DNA from: JAILLW01 sp045640905
GTDB lineage: Bacteria > Bacillota > Clostridia > Lachnospirales > Lachnospiraceae
Assembly (NCBI GenBank): GCA_045640905.1
Contig: JAZUFW010000044.1
Coordinates: forward strand, 1 to 32,976
Direction: 5' to 3'
Length of the DNA: 32,976 nucleotides
In this document: positions 15,849 to 25,898 of the stretch, one piece after another
Layout: each line of letters opens with the position of its first letter
Numbering within the stretch: position 1 is the first letter of the stretch
Position numbers and translations under genes: made by a program
The notes under the pieces: model-generated
What the model saw: the letters and a program-made list of their open reading frames with translations, nothing else
Told to the model about the DNA's origin: nothing
Database searches by the model: none

Positions 15849-16382
15849 TCACACCACACTCTTCACTCTGCCGATTGCTTTTGCAACCGGAGGAATGTTA
15901 ATTATAACAATCGTTATTAATGCTTCCAAACCTATATAAGAACCATTATATAGGAAGGAATACCAAAAAGCATTCATATTATATGAGGAAGCATACTCTC
16001 CAAAGAAAATCACTCCCGACAAAACACTGAAAACAAACCTGAAGAAAACACCGACCAAATATCCTATCGAAAGTCCATGCTTTCTTTTGAAAAAGAATCC
16101 CGCAAGGCCTAAAGATGAAAAAGCAAAGAAATAATCACATAAGACCTGAAAAATATTCAAAAAATAGGGATTGGTTACGAATTGTAATACTCCGTATGCC
16201 GTGGCACCGATAATACCCAGTAACGGCCCGTACAGATAACCTATCAAAGCAATAAACAGCATGCTGCAACAAGTTACCGCTCCTCCCATCGGAAGGTCAA
16301 TCACTTTAATAAGCGAACAAACAAATCCAAGCGCTATAAGCGCTGCGGACACGCACAACTGTGAAGTGGCAATTTTCTTCAT
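15849..16382 (-). CDS. thiT: ThiT-type thiamine-binding ECF transporter subunit
   Basis: 177 residues with about six membrane helices, the size of ECF S-components. Family marks are the YGPLLGIIGATAYGVLQFV segment (about 51-69) and LCDYFFAFSSLGLAG (about 81-95), equivalent to the LDYPLAF/GLAG part of ThiT, plus the aromatic-rich loop NAFWYSFLYNGSYIG. ThiT binds thiamine outside the cell and joins the shared EcfAA'T energy module, which is not in this window. The TPP riboswitch directly upstream strongly supports the thiamine role. Ribosome binding site AAAGGAG sits between the riboswitch and the ATG. Confidence 0.93.
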   Translation of the reverse strand: MKKIATSQLCVSAALIALGFVCSLIKVIDLPMGGAVTCCSMLFIALIGYLYGPLLGIIGATAYGVLQFVTNPYFLNIFQVLCDYFFAFSSLGLAGFFFKRKHGLSIGYLVGVFFRFVFSVLSGVIFFGEYASSYNMNAFWYSFLYNGSYIGLEALITIVIINIPPVAKAIGRVKSVV

Positions 16383-16398
16383 TATAAATCTCCTTTCC

Positions 16399-16470
16399 TA
16401 CGCCGGCATTATCCGGATCAGGTAATAAGGGTCTGCCTATGGCACTCTCAGTCTTTCGACTCCCCTAGTG
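16399..16470 (-). promoter_or_regulatory. TPP riboswitch (THI element)
   Basis: Read on the minus strand, the conserved THI-box blocks appear in order: ACTAGGGG, CTGAGAGTGCC, GCAGACCC, and ACCTGATCCGGATAATGCC followed by GCGTAGG. These form the pyrimidine-sensing and pyrophosphate-sensing arms that bind thiamine pyrophosphate. The 3' end lies 2-3 bases from the AAAGGAG ribosome binding site of thiT. No separate terminator hairpin fits in between, so control by hiding the ribosome binding site is more likely than termination (inference). Confidence 0.95.
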
Positions 16471-16478
16471 ACTTGCAA

Positions 16479-16507
16479 ATTATACTACTTCAGACTCCAA
16501 ATGGAAA
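16479..16507 (-). promoter_or_regulatory. Promoter of the TPP riboswitch/thiT unit, inside the addA end
   Basis: On the minus strand, TTTCCA (16507-16502, 4 of 6 matches to TTGACA), a 17-base spacer and a perfect TATAAT (16484-16479) lie in the last codons of addA. The -10 box contains the addA TAA stop. The start point would fall about 7 bases later, near 16472, exactly at the 5' edge of the riboswitch. This lets thiT be expressed separately from addAB. Confidence 0.75.
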
Positions 16508-19500
16508 GAGTATAGGATACATTCTTTGACTTCCATATCCATAATATTCGCCAATGCTTCCTTATACAGTTCAAGTTGCTTTCCGTACCGATGCATAAGT
16601 TTGCTTCCGCTATCGATAACGTCTGTTTTGTAATCCATCAGCACAATTCTACCGTCTTCGATAAAAAATGCATCGATAATTCCCTGAAGCAAGATTGTCT
16701 CCGTTGCCGGAAAAGCAGGGTTAATCCGATTGGCACTTACTCCCAGCACAAATGGCTGTTCTCTCTTTAAAAGTCCCTCAGCCTGCGCGTTTGCCATACG
16801 TTTACCCAATTCGGAATCTAAAAATCGAGTGATTTTAGATACTTGAACAGCATCTGCCCAATCTTGTGTTATTAAATCCTCGTTCACCATTTTATTAATT
16901 TGTGATTTAACATCCTTGTTGTTAAAATCAAGAAGTTCCATCACTTTATGGTACGCTGAACCTCTGTCCGCGCCACCTATTCTTTGTCCTTGCGAAGAAT
17001 CGGAACGTCCTTCCGAGGCGAATTCGTCCGAATTTGTGTTATTTGGATACATTTCCCGGCTAAAGTCTGTATCCATATATGCTTTCTTTATCTCCGACAC
17101 GCTGGTTTTGAGTACCAGTCCTTCATACTCGGGATGAGGATATTTCTTTTCAAATCTCTTTTGAAGTTCAGCTCTCAACTCGGAATATTCGCAGTCATCA
17201 ACGAGAGCTTGAAACTCCGTAAGTAAGTCTATTTTTCGAACACTTTCGTAAAGGGCTTCGTCGGTAAACACTCCGCTTCCCACTATCACAGGATTCGGAA
17301 GATAAGGAAGTGCCATGTCAAGATACGAGTTGGCGGAAGATAAATCATACAGCGAATCGTCCTTCGGCAGTTCAAAAGAATCTTTTACCACACCTGTCAA
17401 AATAAGTTTTTCTTTCGCCCGAGTCAGCGCGACATACAAAACTCTCAGTTCTTCGCCTAACATTTCACGTTTTGACTTCAAAGCAACTATGTCTCTTAAC
17501 AAGGTATTTTTCTTGATCTGATTATCCGGATCGACGAAGAAAGCTCCGATTCCGAAATCCATATCCAGAACCAGATTGTCGGTCAGGTCTCTCTTATTGA
17601 ACTCCTTATGAATACCCGAAACAAAACATACCGGGAATTCCAATCCTTTACTCTTATGAATAGTCATTACACGAACAACATCGGCATTTTCATCAAGAAC
17701 ATCAGCTTCGCCCTCATCCAAATCAATTGCGCTGAGCTGCTTAATATATCTGACAAAATGAAACAGTCCTTTAAAGGAAGTCTTTTCAAATGACGCCGCT
17801 TTATTGATAAGCATCCTGACATTTGCTCTTTTTACCCTGCCGCCACTTCCTGCACCTACATAATCCAAATATCCGGAATTAAGGCATATAATATTAATAA
17901 GCTCATGAATCGGAGTATATTTGCTCATGCTTCGATAAGAATTAAGCATATCAAGAAATGCCGATACCTTTTCATTTTCGCTCGCCGCAGCCTTCAATTC
18001 ATCATAGAGGAGTTTCCGGGGATATTCGCATCTTAATTCGGCAATTTCCGTTTCGGAAAATCCTCCGAAGTACGACGTCAATACTCCATACAACGGAATA
18101 TCCTGCAACGGATTATCAATGACTTTTAAAAACTCAATCATGCACTGTACTTCTTTGGCGTCATAAAAGCCGTTCTTTAAAGTCATATAACACGGAATGC
18201 CTTCTTCGTAGAAAACATTCTTGATTCCCTCGGCCACATCCGTCATTGAGCGAAGCAGAATAACTATATCCTTGAACATAACAGGCCTTAGTTGCCCGGT
18301 CTTCTTGTCGGTGACACTATATCCAAGCATCAGTTGTTTTATGGTCGATGCTATCATCCTGGCTTCCTGTTCGCCCCTTTTTAAATCACTATCGTTATCT
18401 AATGTCAGGAGCAGCGTTTCCGAATCGGTTGTTACGTCTCCCAAACCGGCTTCTTTTTCAGGAACATATTCGGGGTAGGAGGCACCGCACACCAATGCCG
18501 CATCTTTATCGTAATCTATGCCTCCGATTTCACGTCTCATGATTTGACTAAATAAGTCATTCACAGTATTTATAACGTTTTCACGACTTCTGAAGTTTTT
18601 GTGCAAATCAATACGCTCACACGTCGGAGTCCCTTGACCAAAGCAGTCAGCAGTTGGGTAACATTCGCTTTTTTCAATAAATAACTCCGGTGATGCCATT
18701 CTGAATTTATAGATGGATTGCTTCACATCTCCCACCATAAATCTATGATAGAGACCATTCGCTTCACCCGACACGGCATAAACTATTTGTTCCTGTACTT
18801 TGTTACAATCCTGATATTCATCCATCAGAATTTCATCAAAAGCATCCGTGTATTCCCGTGCCGCATTCGATAACACGTGTTTTCCATTTTCTTCGTCATA
18901 TAGAATTCTAATGGCAAAATGTTCCATATCCGAAAAACTGATTATTCCTTTTTCGGTACGAAGTGTTTCAAACCTCGTCATATATTCAACGGTAATTTCG
19001 ACAAGTTTACGAATCTTTCCTGATACTCTCTGCAAGAGATTCAGTTCATCTTCCAACGAAGATACATAATACTTCGATATGCTGCCGGATTTTGTTCCTG
19101 TTATCATATCCTTGTATTTTGAGCGCAGGGCTTTGAACTTTTCGGCCTTTTCGGGAGCACATTCATCACCCGGCTTGGGCGTAAGGCGCGGAAAGCCCGA
19201 CCCGGCAAGCAGTGATCTTCTTTCTTCATACGAAGATGCATCCCGGAGTTGTTCCAAATACTCAATATCAGCATCAACAGTCTTTCTGTACCCGCTTGGT
19301 CCATCGGGTTCATCACATAACATCAGGGCTTTGTTCGCCATATTAATTGCGGAACTGACAGATGTATTTACATAGTCATCCAAATACTTTAGGAAAGGAC
19401 CCTGCTCCAAATCCTCGACAGTTTTCACCTCATACAGCGATGCCACTTCGTTAAGCCAATCTGCCGGCCACGGATATGCATCCGCAAATGATGCAAGCTT

Positions 19501-20028
19501 CTTTACATTTTCCCGAAGCTGCTCATCGGAATAGCCTTTATCAAAAAACGTAACCGCATCTTCGAATTCGGAATCCTTTGATGCATACATTTCCTCAAAA
19601 TATGCGTCCAGGACATCTTCTGCCATAAGTTTAAGTTCGGTTTCATCTGCCACACGAAATGAAGGATCCAAGCCTATTTTATTGAAATTATTACGTATGA
19701 GATTCAGGCAAAAGCTGTGTATTGTAGATATCTGCGCTTTATACAAAAGCGTCTGCTGCATCTGAAGATACTCATCGTCCGGATTTTTATTCAGTTCTTC
19801 TTCGATAGCATCACCTATACGGGTCCGCATCTCGTTTGCTGCTTTTTCCGTAAAGGTAACGACCAACAGGCGGTCTATTAACAGTCTGTCTTGCTCATCA
19901 AGAATTCTTCTGATGATTCTCTCGACCAGGACAGCCGTCTTTCCGGAGCCTGCAGCCGCACTGACCAAAACATTTCTGTTTCGAACGTCAATAACCCGTT
20001 GTTGTTCGCTTGTGAATTCTACAGGCAT
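16480..20028 (-). CDS. addA: ATP-dependent helicase/nuclease subunit A (AddA)
   Basis: 1182 residues, close to usual AddA length (about 1200). An N-terminal UvrD-like helicase has Walker A AAGSGKT (K30), TFTEKAANEMR at 59-69, STIHSFC, the Walker B variant DEYQD at 403-407, and motif VMTIHKSKGLEF in the second half. The C-terminal RecB-type nuclease keeps LMDYKTD with D1132 and K1134. AddA with AddB processes double-strand breaks to 3' tails at Chi sites for RecA. Its ATG overlaps the end of addB by 10 bp, the usual addBA order. Its final codons hold the thiT promoter. Confidence 0.97.
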   Translation of the reverse strand: MPVEFTSEQQRVIDVRNRNVLVSAAAGSGKTAVLVERIIRRILDEQDRLLIDRLLVVTFTEKAANEMRTRIGDAIEEELNKNPDDEYLQMQQTLLYKAQISTIHSFCLNLIRNNFNKIGLDPSFRVADETELKLMAEDVLDAYFEEMYASKDSEFEDAVTFFDKGYSDEQLRENVKKLASFADAYPWPADWLNEVASLYEVKTVEDLEQGPFLKYLDDYVNTSVSSAINMANKALMLCDEPDGPSGYRKTVDADIEYLEQLRDASSYEERRSLLAGSGFPRLTPKPGDECAPEKAEKFKALRSKYKDMITGTKSGSISKYYVSSLEDELNLLQRVSGKIRKLVEITVEYMTRFETLRTEKGIISFSDMEHFAIRILYDEENGKHVLSNAAREYTDAFDEILMDEYQDCNKVQEQIVYAVSGEANGLYHRFMVGDVKQSIYKFRMASPELFIEKSECYPTADCFGQGTPTCERIDLHKNFRSRENVINTVNDLFSQIMRREIGGIDYDKDAALVCGASYPEYVPEKEAGLGDVTTDSETLLLTLDNDSDLKRGEQEARMIASTIKQLMLGYSVTDKKTGQLRPVMFKDIVILLRSMTDVAEGIKNVFYEEGIPCYMTLKNGFYDAKEVQCMIEFLKVIDNPLQDIPLYGVLTSYFGGFSETEIAELRCEYPRKLLYDELKAAASENEKVSAFLDMLNSYRSMSKYTPIHELINIICLNSGYLDYVGAGSGGRVKRANVRMLINKAASFEKTSFKGLFHFVRYIKQLSAIDLDEGEADVLDENADVVRVMTIHKSKGLEFPVCFVSGIHKEFNKRDLTDNLVLDMDFGIGAFFVDPDNQIKKNTLLRDIVALKSKREMLGEELRVLYVALTRAKEKLILTGVVKDSFELPKDDSLYDLSSANSYLDMALPYLPNPVIVGSGVFTDEALYESVRKIDLLTEFQALVDDCEYSELRAELQKRFEKKYPHPEYEGLVLKTSVSEIKKAYMDTDFSREMYPNNTNSDEFASEGRSDSSQGQRIGGADRGSAYHKVMELLDFNNKDVKSQINKMVNEDLITQDWADAVQVSKITRFLDSELGKRMANAQAEGLLKREQPFVLGVSANRINPAFPATETILLQGIIDAFFIEDGRIVLMDYKTDVIDSGSKLMHRYGKQLELYKEALANIMDMEVKECILYSFHLESEVV

Positions 20029-23000
20029 TCCTTCATCCTTTCTATGGCTTCGTCCTTTTCGACTTTTTGAATCTTCCTGGTAGTAAACCCTTTATCTTTG
20101 AAATCAAACCTGCATATGGCACTGTAAGGGCAATATGCACATGCATCGTTGTTCTCGTCCTTTACCGGATTGATTTTGATATTTCCGGCCATTATTTCAG
20201 ACCCCATCCGGGCCATCTTCTTCATGGTATATTGGCTGATTACCGAATAATCTTCCTCCGAAATCAGATTCTTAAGGCTGGCCTTTGAATATGAGCCATC
20301 CTTATTGGTCTCCAGCGGAACCGCGATAGATTTTGTGCTTCCTTCAGCCAATGTTTCATCCAGCATATTAACTGCCGTATCATCATTTACTATCAGACCG
20401 TTCGGTCTGTTGGCTTTAATGAATTCCTCTCGTACATCATCAAAGCTTTCCGCTCCCTGCTTTTCAACCAGCGGTGCATCCACTCTGTAATAAAGCATGG
20501 CCGCCATCTTCGGCATAAGTTCGGGGTACTTTTCGGACACTTTTTTCAGTGCCTCTGCCATATATAAAGGTTGTTGCAGAGAAATTCCTTCAAACAGATT
20601 CGATAACTCGAGTGTCCGTTTTCCCGACTTGTAGTCGATAATCTTTACATATACGGTGTCATCTGTTGTGGCTATGTCCATTCTGTCAATTCGACCTGTC
20701 ACAAAAAGCTCCGCATCATCAAGCTTAAAATTCTCGGAAAAAGGAATTTCAAAGCCTGCGGGAACAAACGCACCCTTTTTAAGCTGGTCGCGTAAAGTAC
20801 ATACCGTACGATGCATTATTTTCTTGATACGGCCTAACATAAACTCGTTCTTACGCGATCTGTAGAGAATATTTCGTCCGTAAGAAGCGCTAACGCTCTC
20901 GCAAACCTTATCAACTATTGTCAGTGCTTCATCGTCATCAAAATCAACTAGTGTTCTTCCCGAATTGGTAATATCCTTCGAAAATTCCTCCAACACATCA
21001 TGGTAAACATTGCCCAAGTCTTTTCTTTCGAATTTCATCTCTTCTCTTTCGGACAGCTTTAGTCCATACGTAAGAAAATGACTGTATTGGCACATTGCAA
21101 ATTTTTCTAATCTGGTAACGGAATTTTTCAAAATTTCTCCGTACAGCTTTAAAGACAGTTCTTTCGATAAAGGTTCCTCTTTATATTCAAAAAAGGCCGA
21201 ATCCACTATTTTTCGTGACATGGCGGCACTCGATTGATTATTGGATAAAACACCGTAAAGCGCGCCGAGTTCATCCTTCGAAATGCCTCCGCTTACTTTC
21301 CCTGCATAATCCCTGATTCCATCGGACAAAAGCATTAGCGCATCAGTAGGTCCCAATATGTTTTCATACGGATTCAGTGCAGTTTCCGGTAAAGCGGTCG
21401 CCAATTGCGGGAACAGTTTTTTTATCGTTCCGATAAGATACGAGGGATTAAGAGGCTTTAAATCAAGCGAAGTCCTCGAATACGAGATAAAAAGTTTATC
21501 TGAGGGCTTGGTAAGATTCATATACAGGTACATCCTCTGTGTATACATCTGCTCACGGGGTGTAGGCGACAAAGCTATTTCCGAACTTTTGAGATATTCT
21601 CTGTCCATATCGTTAATAATTCCGCCCTTGGAATTGTTTTTGGGAATATTTCCGTCGTTAACCCCCAGGAAAAACAACACTTTAATTCGTCCCAATCGGC
21701 TTCTTTCAATGTCTCCCACCAGCAAAGCATCTACACCGAGCGGAATGGTTCCGACATCTATTTCATCAAATCCCGACTCAAGTGTTTTTATGAATTCATC
21801 AATACCCATACTGATATTTCCAAGCAGATTGGAAAATTCATCCAAAAGGTCATGGACCACCCGCATTACCTGCGAATACTCTCCGGCTCTTTTAGCATCT
21901 TTCGAGGCTAAAAACATCTTTGAGTACACGTCGAGTTTTGATTCCATACTCTCCGAATCAATAAACTCATAAATGGCCTTAACATAATCCGACACAGTAT
22001 CGTTTTTTTGCATCAAAGGATGCATTGTATTTATGAATCGCTCTCTGAGATTGTTTATTTGGGCCAGCATTTCCACATCTTCGGCAGAAATGTTTTCACC
22101 CTTTTTGTTTGGCTTTACGGCCGTAAAAATATCAGTGTATTGCTTTGCACCCTTGATTCCGTAGGAAAGAACATAATTATCAAAAATGTCCGTTTCTTCA
22201 TCCGTAAAAGGCGCCACACCGCACCTCAAAAAGTGAAATACGCTTGAATATGAAAAATTCTCTTTAATAACATTCAAGCCACTCTTTATATATTCGATAA
22301 AGGGATTAAGCAATATCTTTGAATTCTGATCTATAAATATCGGAAGATCATAGATCAAAGCCATTTTTCTAAACTCATCGGCGTATGATTCCAGATTTGC
22401 ACAGCATACTGCCATGTCTCTGTATTCATATTCACCGTCAAGTGCAAGCTTTTTAATTCTTACGCACACATCTCTGACTTCGGAAGGAATATCATAACAT
22501 TCCGTAATTTGAATATTGTCAACGCTGTTCTTTTCGGTAAAGGGATCGGCCGGAAATCTGAAGAGATATTTTTCAAGATGACGCAGTTCTGGATTATTCG
22601 CAAATCTGAATGCTTCCTTCAATTGAATATCATCTGCTATTTTAACATTTACTCCGGCTGCAATTTTTTGTAGATCATACAGTGTCTTTTTTGTTAAATA
22701 AAAGAGTTCATGTTCCTTGGGTTCCTTATACGGATTTGCGTCAATATCAAGTGTTAGTGAAACGATGACTTCCTTGGTCAATTGCAGCAAACCCTCTATT
22801 AATCGGTATTGCACGGGAGTAAACCCGGTGAAGCCGTCAAAGACGACATAGGCATCTTTTACTATCCGCGAATGGAAAATTGCCTCCGCAAGAAGGCTCA
22901 CAGACTCCTCAGTCGTAATGTATTCATTACGGGTGTAATCATTAAATGCATCAAAAATCAGTCTGATATCCTGAAGTTTTGAACACAATAAATTCTTGTT

Positions 23001-23441
23001 TGCGGAATAGTCTATGAGTGCAGACAATTTATCATCATCAATATCATATTGCTTCAATTCCGAGATTACAGACTTTATTTCATGAATATATCCGACTTTA
23101 TTGATGTTCTTTCCGAGGAAAGGCATATCATCCTTTACCGTCGAAGCTATTCTTCTTAAAATAAGACTCTTTCCCGTATCATCAAGGACAGGTTTTTTCC
23201 CATATCCTGTTTCTTCAAATACTCTGTAGGCAAGTCTTGAAATACTGAGGACATCAATATTCATGATTCCTCCGCCCGGAGAAGCCTTAACCAGATCAAA
23301 CTGTGTCTGCATGGTAAATTGATCCGGAACTATAAACAGAAAGTTTGTATTCGGATTTTCTTTAGCGAGCGCAACTATATCCTTATGAAGTTGTGAGCTT
23401 TTTCCGTGGCCGGAGCCTCCGAGATAAAATCTTAGACTCAT
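20019..23441 (-). CDS. addB: ATP-dependent helicase/nuclease subunit B (AddB)
   Basis: 1140 residues, normal for AddB. It begins with the degenerate helicase part, GGSGHGKSS with K14, and ends with a nuclease domain whose catalytic core is KIIDYKSGK. An iron-sulfur cluster is expected from a single Cys before the nuclease (in MCQYSHFL) and the C-terminal triad C1101-x2-C1104-x5-C1110, the same spacing as in known AddB. AddB recognises Chi and cuts the 5' strand. It is translated with the M24 peptidase upstream through an ATGA overlap and overlaps addA downstream. Confidence 0.97.
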   Translation of the reverse strand: MSLRFYLGGSGHGKSSQLHKDIVALAKENPNTNFLFIVPDQFTMQTQFDLVKASPGGGIMNIDVLSISRLAYRVFEETGYGKKPVLDDTGKSLILRRIASTVKDDMPFLGKNINKVGYIHEIKSVISELKQYDIDDDKLSALIDYSANKNLLCSKLQDIRLIFDAFNDYTRNEYITTEESVSLLAEAIFHSRIVKDAYVVFDGFTGFTPVQYRLIEGLLQLTKEVIVSLTLDIDANPYKEPKEHELFYLTKKTLYDLQKIAAGVNVKIADDIQLKEAFRFANNPELRHLEKYLFRFPADPFTEKNSVDNIQITECYDIPSEVRDVCVRIKKLALDGEYEYRDMAVCCANLESYADEFRKMALIYDLPIFIDQNSKILLNPFIEYIKSGLNVIKENFSYSSVFHFLRCGVAPFTDEETDIFDNYVLSYGIKGAKQYTDIFTAVKPNKKGENISAEDVEMLAQINNLRERFINTMHPLMQKNDTVSDYVKAIYEFIDSESMESKLDVYSKMFLASKDAKRAGEYSQVMRVVHDLLDEFSNLLGNISMGIDEFIKTLESGFDEIDVGTIPLGVDALLVGDIERSRLGRIKVLFFLGVNDGNIPKNNSKGGIINDMDREYLKSSEIALSPTPREQMYTQRMYLYMNLTKPSDKLFISYSRTSLDLKPLNPSYLIGTIKKLFPQLATALPETALNPYENILGPTDALMLLSDGIRDYAGKVSGGISKDELGALYGVLSNNQSSAAMSRKIVDSAFFEYKEEPLSKELSLKLYGEILKNSVTRLEKFAMCQYSHFLTYGLKLSEREEMKFERKDLGNVYHDVLEEFSKDITNSGRTLVDFDDDEALTIVDKVCESVSASYGRNILYRSRKNEFMLGRIKKIMHRTVCTLRDQLKKGAFVPAGFEIPFSENFKLDDAELFVTGRIDRMDIATTDDTVYVKIIDYKSGKRTLELSNLFEGISLQQPLYMAEALKKVSEKYPELMPKMAAMLYYRVDAPLVEKQGAESFDDVREEFIKANRPNGLIVNDDTAVNMLDETLAEGSTKSIAVPLETNKDGSYSKASLKNLISEEDYSVISQYTMKKMARMGSEIMAGNIKINPVKDENNDACAYCPYSAICRFDFKDKGFTTRKIQKVEKDEAIERMKECL

Positions 23442-25255
23442 GCTTTCCTCTTAAGCGGTGCAGTGACCTTTTTCAAATAATCCAGTTCCTCTCCCTCTAA
23501 ATACGGAGATAATCTCTCAAAAACCGTTTGATGATAGTTATTAAGCATATTCAATTCATCATCATTCATTTCATCGATGATAATTGCCTTGGTATCGATA
23601 GGGACCATGGTCATCGGTTCAAAACCGAGAAAAAGTCCGTTCTCATTTTCGCGCTTTACTACGCAAAGAATATCATTTTCAATGCGAATACCGTATTCGC
23701 CTTCTCTGTAAATGCCGGGTTCATCGGAAGAAAGCATTCCGGGCTCAAAAATAACACTCGGTTTTGAATCTTTAGGTATTCTGAACGAAATTCTGACAGG
23801 ATCTTCATGCACATTAAGAACATAACCTATTCCGTGTCCCGTCCCATGCTTAAAATCAAGCCCTTCTTTCCAGAATACATCCCTAGCTATAACATCAAGA
23901 TTGTTTCCCCGGCAGCCATACAAAAATTCATGGTTCATCAAACGCAGCATCGCCTTAAGAACCAAAGTATAATCATGCTTTAATTTTTCGCTCGGATTGC
24001 CGATTGAATATGTTCTCGTCACGTCAGTTGTCCCGCAACGATAATGAGCTCCGGAATCCATCATCAAAAACGTGTCCTTGGGCTCTATTCGTGCATTTGT
24101 ATCAGGGGTGGCCGAGTAATGAATAATGGCTCCATTACTTCCGAATGCACTGATTGTTTCAAAAGAAGGCTCTATTATTTCCTCATTCATCAATCGGAAC
24201 TCATACAGCTTATCAGCCACACTCATCTCGCTGATGATATCACCCGTTATTAATATCTCATCCAAATATTTATTGAAGCGAACCATTGCTACACCATCAT
24301 ATATATTGGCTTTCTTGATATTTTCAATTTCAATATCATTCTTAATACACTTAAGCATTGTCGCCGGATTATCGCAATCTACAATTTCATATCTTTGGGA
24401 CGCCAGATTATAAAGCATATAATTGACCTTGCTACTGTCCAATAATACCCGTTCCTTGGTACCTTTATTTTCTCTTTGCTTCAAATCATCGTAAAAATCA
24501 GCGTATTTTTTTAAGATAATCCCATTTTCTGACAGATAATCGATTATTTCATGCTGTCCTTCCGGATCGGCATACAGTACGGCTTCTTTTTGTGAAATGA
24601 TCATATAACTTAAAAATACCGGGCAATCGGCTATATCCGATCCTCGAAGATTCACCGTCCATGCTATATCATCCAAAGCAGCCGTAATATGAACATCGCA
24701 TTCTTCCTTAATCATCACGCCACGAATCTTTGCCAGTTTTGATTTTACGCTCTCTCCCGCGAGTTTTTCGCCCATAATGAAAACTTTGTTATGTTCCAAA
24801 GCAGGTCTGTCTGTCCAGATATTCTCCGCAGGCTCAAAAGAAGGATCAAGGAGCCCCAAACATGAAGGATTTGCATCCGACAAGCCATTAATGAAAGAGG
24901 CACTCATTGTCTTTCCGTCAAAACCAACTTTCATATTTTTATCAAGCATATCCGATACAAATGATTTTAATGTCGGAACGCCCTTTTCGCCCATCTTCAT
25001 AAGCGTAATTCCGGTGCCTTCAAGTTCTTTGGCTGCTTGTATAAAGTATCTGCCGTCGGTAAAAAGATACGCTTCTTTATCAAGAACAACCAGCGTGCCC
25101 GCAGAACCCGTAAAATTGCTAAAATGCTCACGCACTTTGTAATACGGTGCAATATATTCACTGTTATGACAATCAGAGGTAGGTATCAGACAAACATCGA
25201 TACCTACCTCCGTCATTTTTTCTCGTAATTTGGTTAATTCGGAACTCACATTCAT
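23438..25255 (-). CDS. Aminopeptidase P-type M24 metallopeptidase
   Basis: A 605-residue three-domain Xaa-Pro aminopeptidase of the long form (about 600 residues, as in eukaryotic APP1 relatives). The first two domains (about 5-310) are creatinase-like. The M24 pita-bread fold follows with metal ligands D400 in MDSGAH, D411 in TTDVTRT, H474 in TGHGIG, E512 in SDEPGIY and E526 in IRIEN, then a short C-terminal domain. It removes an N-terminal residue before Pro with two Mn2+ in the cytosol. The ATG at 25253-25255 is preferred over an in-frame TTG four codons earlier at 25265-25267; ribosome binding signals are weak. Its stop overlaps the addB start as ATGA. Confidence 0.93.
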   Translation of the reverse strand: MNVSSELTKLREKMTEVGIDVCLIPTSDCHNSEYIAPYYKVREHFSNFTGSAGTLVVLDKEAYLFTDGRYFIQAAKELEGTGITLMKMGEKGVPTLKSFVSDMLDKNMKVGFDGKTMSASFINGLSDANPSCLGLLDPSFEPAENIWTDRPALEHNKVFIMGEKLAGESVKSKLAKIRGVMIKEECDVHITAALDDIAWTVNLRGSDIADCPVFLSYMIISQKEAVLYADPEGQHEIIDYLSENGIILKKYADFYDDLKQRENKGTKERVLLDSSKVNYMLYNLASQRYEIVDCDNPATMLKCIKNDIEIENIKKANIYDGVAMVRFNKYLDEILITGDIISEMSVADKLYEFRLMNEEIIEPSFETISAFGSNGAIIHYSATPDTNARIEPKDTFLMMDSGAHYRCGTTDVTRTYSIGNPSEKLKHDYTLVLKAMLRLMNHEFLYGCRGNNLDVIARDVFWKEGLDFKHGTGHGIGYVLNVHEDPVRISFRIPKDSKPSVIFEPGMLSSDEPGIYREGEYGIRIENDILCVVKRENENGLFLGFEPMTMVPIDTKAIIIDEMNDDELNMLNNYHQTVFERLSPYLEGEELDYLKKVTAPLKRKA

Positions 25256-25270
25256 TTCTATACCCAAAAT

Positions 25271-25645
25271 TTATTTTACCAAAGCAGTTACTTCCACCTC
25301 ACAAAGAACATTCTTCGGAAGTGTTTTTACGGCTACACAGCTTCTGGCCGGTTTTCCTACGAAATACTTTTCATATACGCCGTTAAAATCCGCAAAATCA
25401 TTCATATCAGCCAAGAAGCAGGTCGTTTTAACCACATCTTCATAGGTGCACCCGGCAGCCTTCAATATCTCGCCCACATTCTTAATCGCCTGCTCAGCCT
25501 GGGCTTTAATATCCCCGTTTTCGATGCCTCCTGTTTCGGGAATAATCGGAATCTGTCCCGAAGCAAACAAAAAACCGTTGGCAACAATTGCCTGCGAATA
25601 AGGTCCTATAGCCTTTGGTGCTTTATCTGTACTAATAACTTTCAT
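25271..25645 (-). CDS. RidA-family enamine/imine deaminase
   Basis: 124 residues, the typical RidA/YjgF length. Conserved blocks are AIGPYSQAI near 12-20, FLFASGQIPI near 26-35, the VVKTTCFLADMNDF strand-helix, and KPARSCVAVKTLPKNVLCEVEV at the end, with the Arg and Glu of the active site. It hydrolyses reactive enamines and imines from PLP enzymes, protecting the cell from 2-aminoacrylate. AAAGGAG precedes the ATG. It lies 15 bp from the M24 peptidase gene and is likely co-transcribed. The exact subgroup (RidA versus Rid1-7) was not tested. Confidence 0.95.
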   Translation of the reverse strand: MKVISTDKAPKAIGPYSQAIVANGFLFASGQIPIIPETGGIENGDIKAQAEQAIKNVGEILKAAGCTYEDVVKTTCFLADMNDFADFNGVYEKYFVGKPARSCVAVKTLPKNVLCEVEVTALVK

Positions 25646-25664
25646 GTTGTTTTGCTCCTTTAAA

Positions 25665-25895
25665 TTAATCTTCGAACTCTACTGTAACGTAGAATCCTCT
25701 TGAATTTTCTATTATTTCCGTAACCGTTCCTTCCTTTGCCAAGAGTCGCTCGTTAAACGGGACATTCCCCGACATAGCCAGAGACGGATCGATTGTATAG
25801 TAATAATTACTGGGAAGCAGACCTTCGGTAACCGTAATGCGGTCACCCTCTTTAAGCAATCCTTCCCTTTCCATCTTAAATTCCATGGATCTCAT
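25665..25895 (-). CDS. Small conserved-looking protein of unknown function
   Basis: 76 residues; no family recognised. It is soluble, acidic at the end (VTVEFED), with no signal or membrane helix and no Cys. Strand-rich wording such as EGDRITVTEG and EGTVTEIIENSRGFYVTVEF suggests a small beta-barrel, perhaps SH3- or KOW-like. It is real by context: its ATG is 3 bp after the stop of the EEP gene, with GATGAGGGA as ribosome binding site, and RidA follows 19 bp later. A second ATG, at codon 4, could be the start. Confidence 0.65.
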   Translation of the reverse strand: MRSMEFKMEREGLLKEGDRITVTEGLLPSNYYYTIDPSLAMSGNVPFNERLLAKEGTVTEIIENSRGFYVTVEFED

Positions 25896-25898
25896 GGA

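Noticed and set aside
21358..21972. A 204-codon plus-strand frame inside addB
   Set aside because: addB is continuous and well conserved on the other strand. The plus-strand translation is Ser/Ile-rich without a start signal or domain. It is a shadow of addB.
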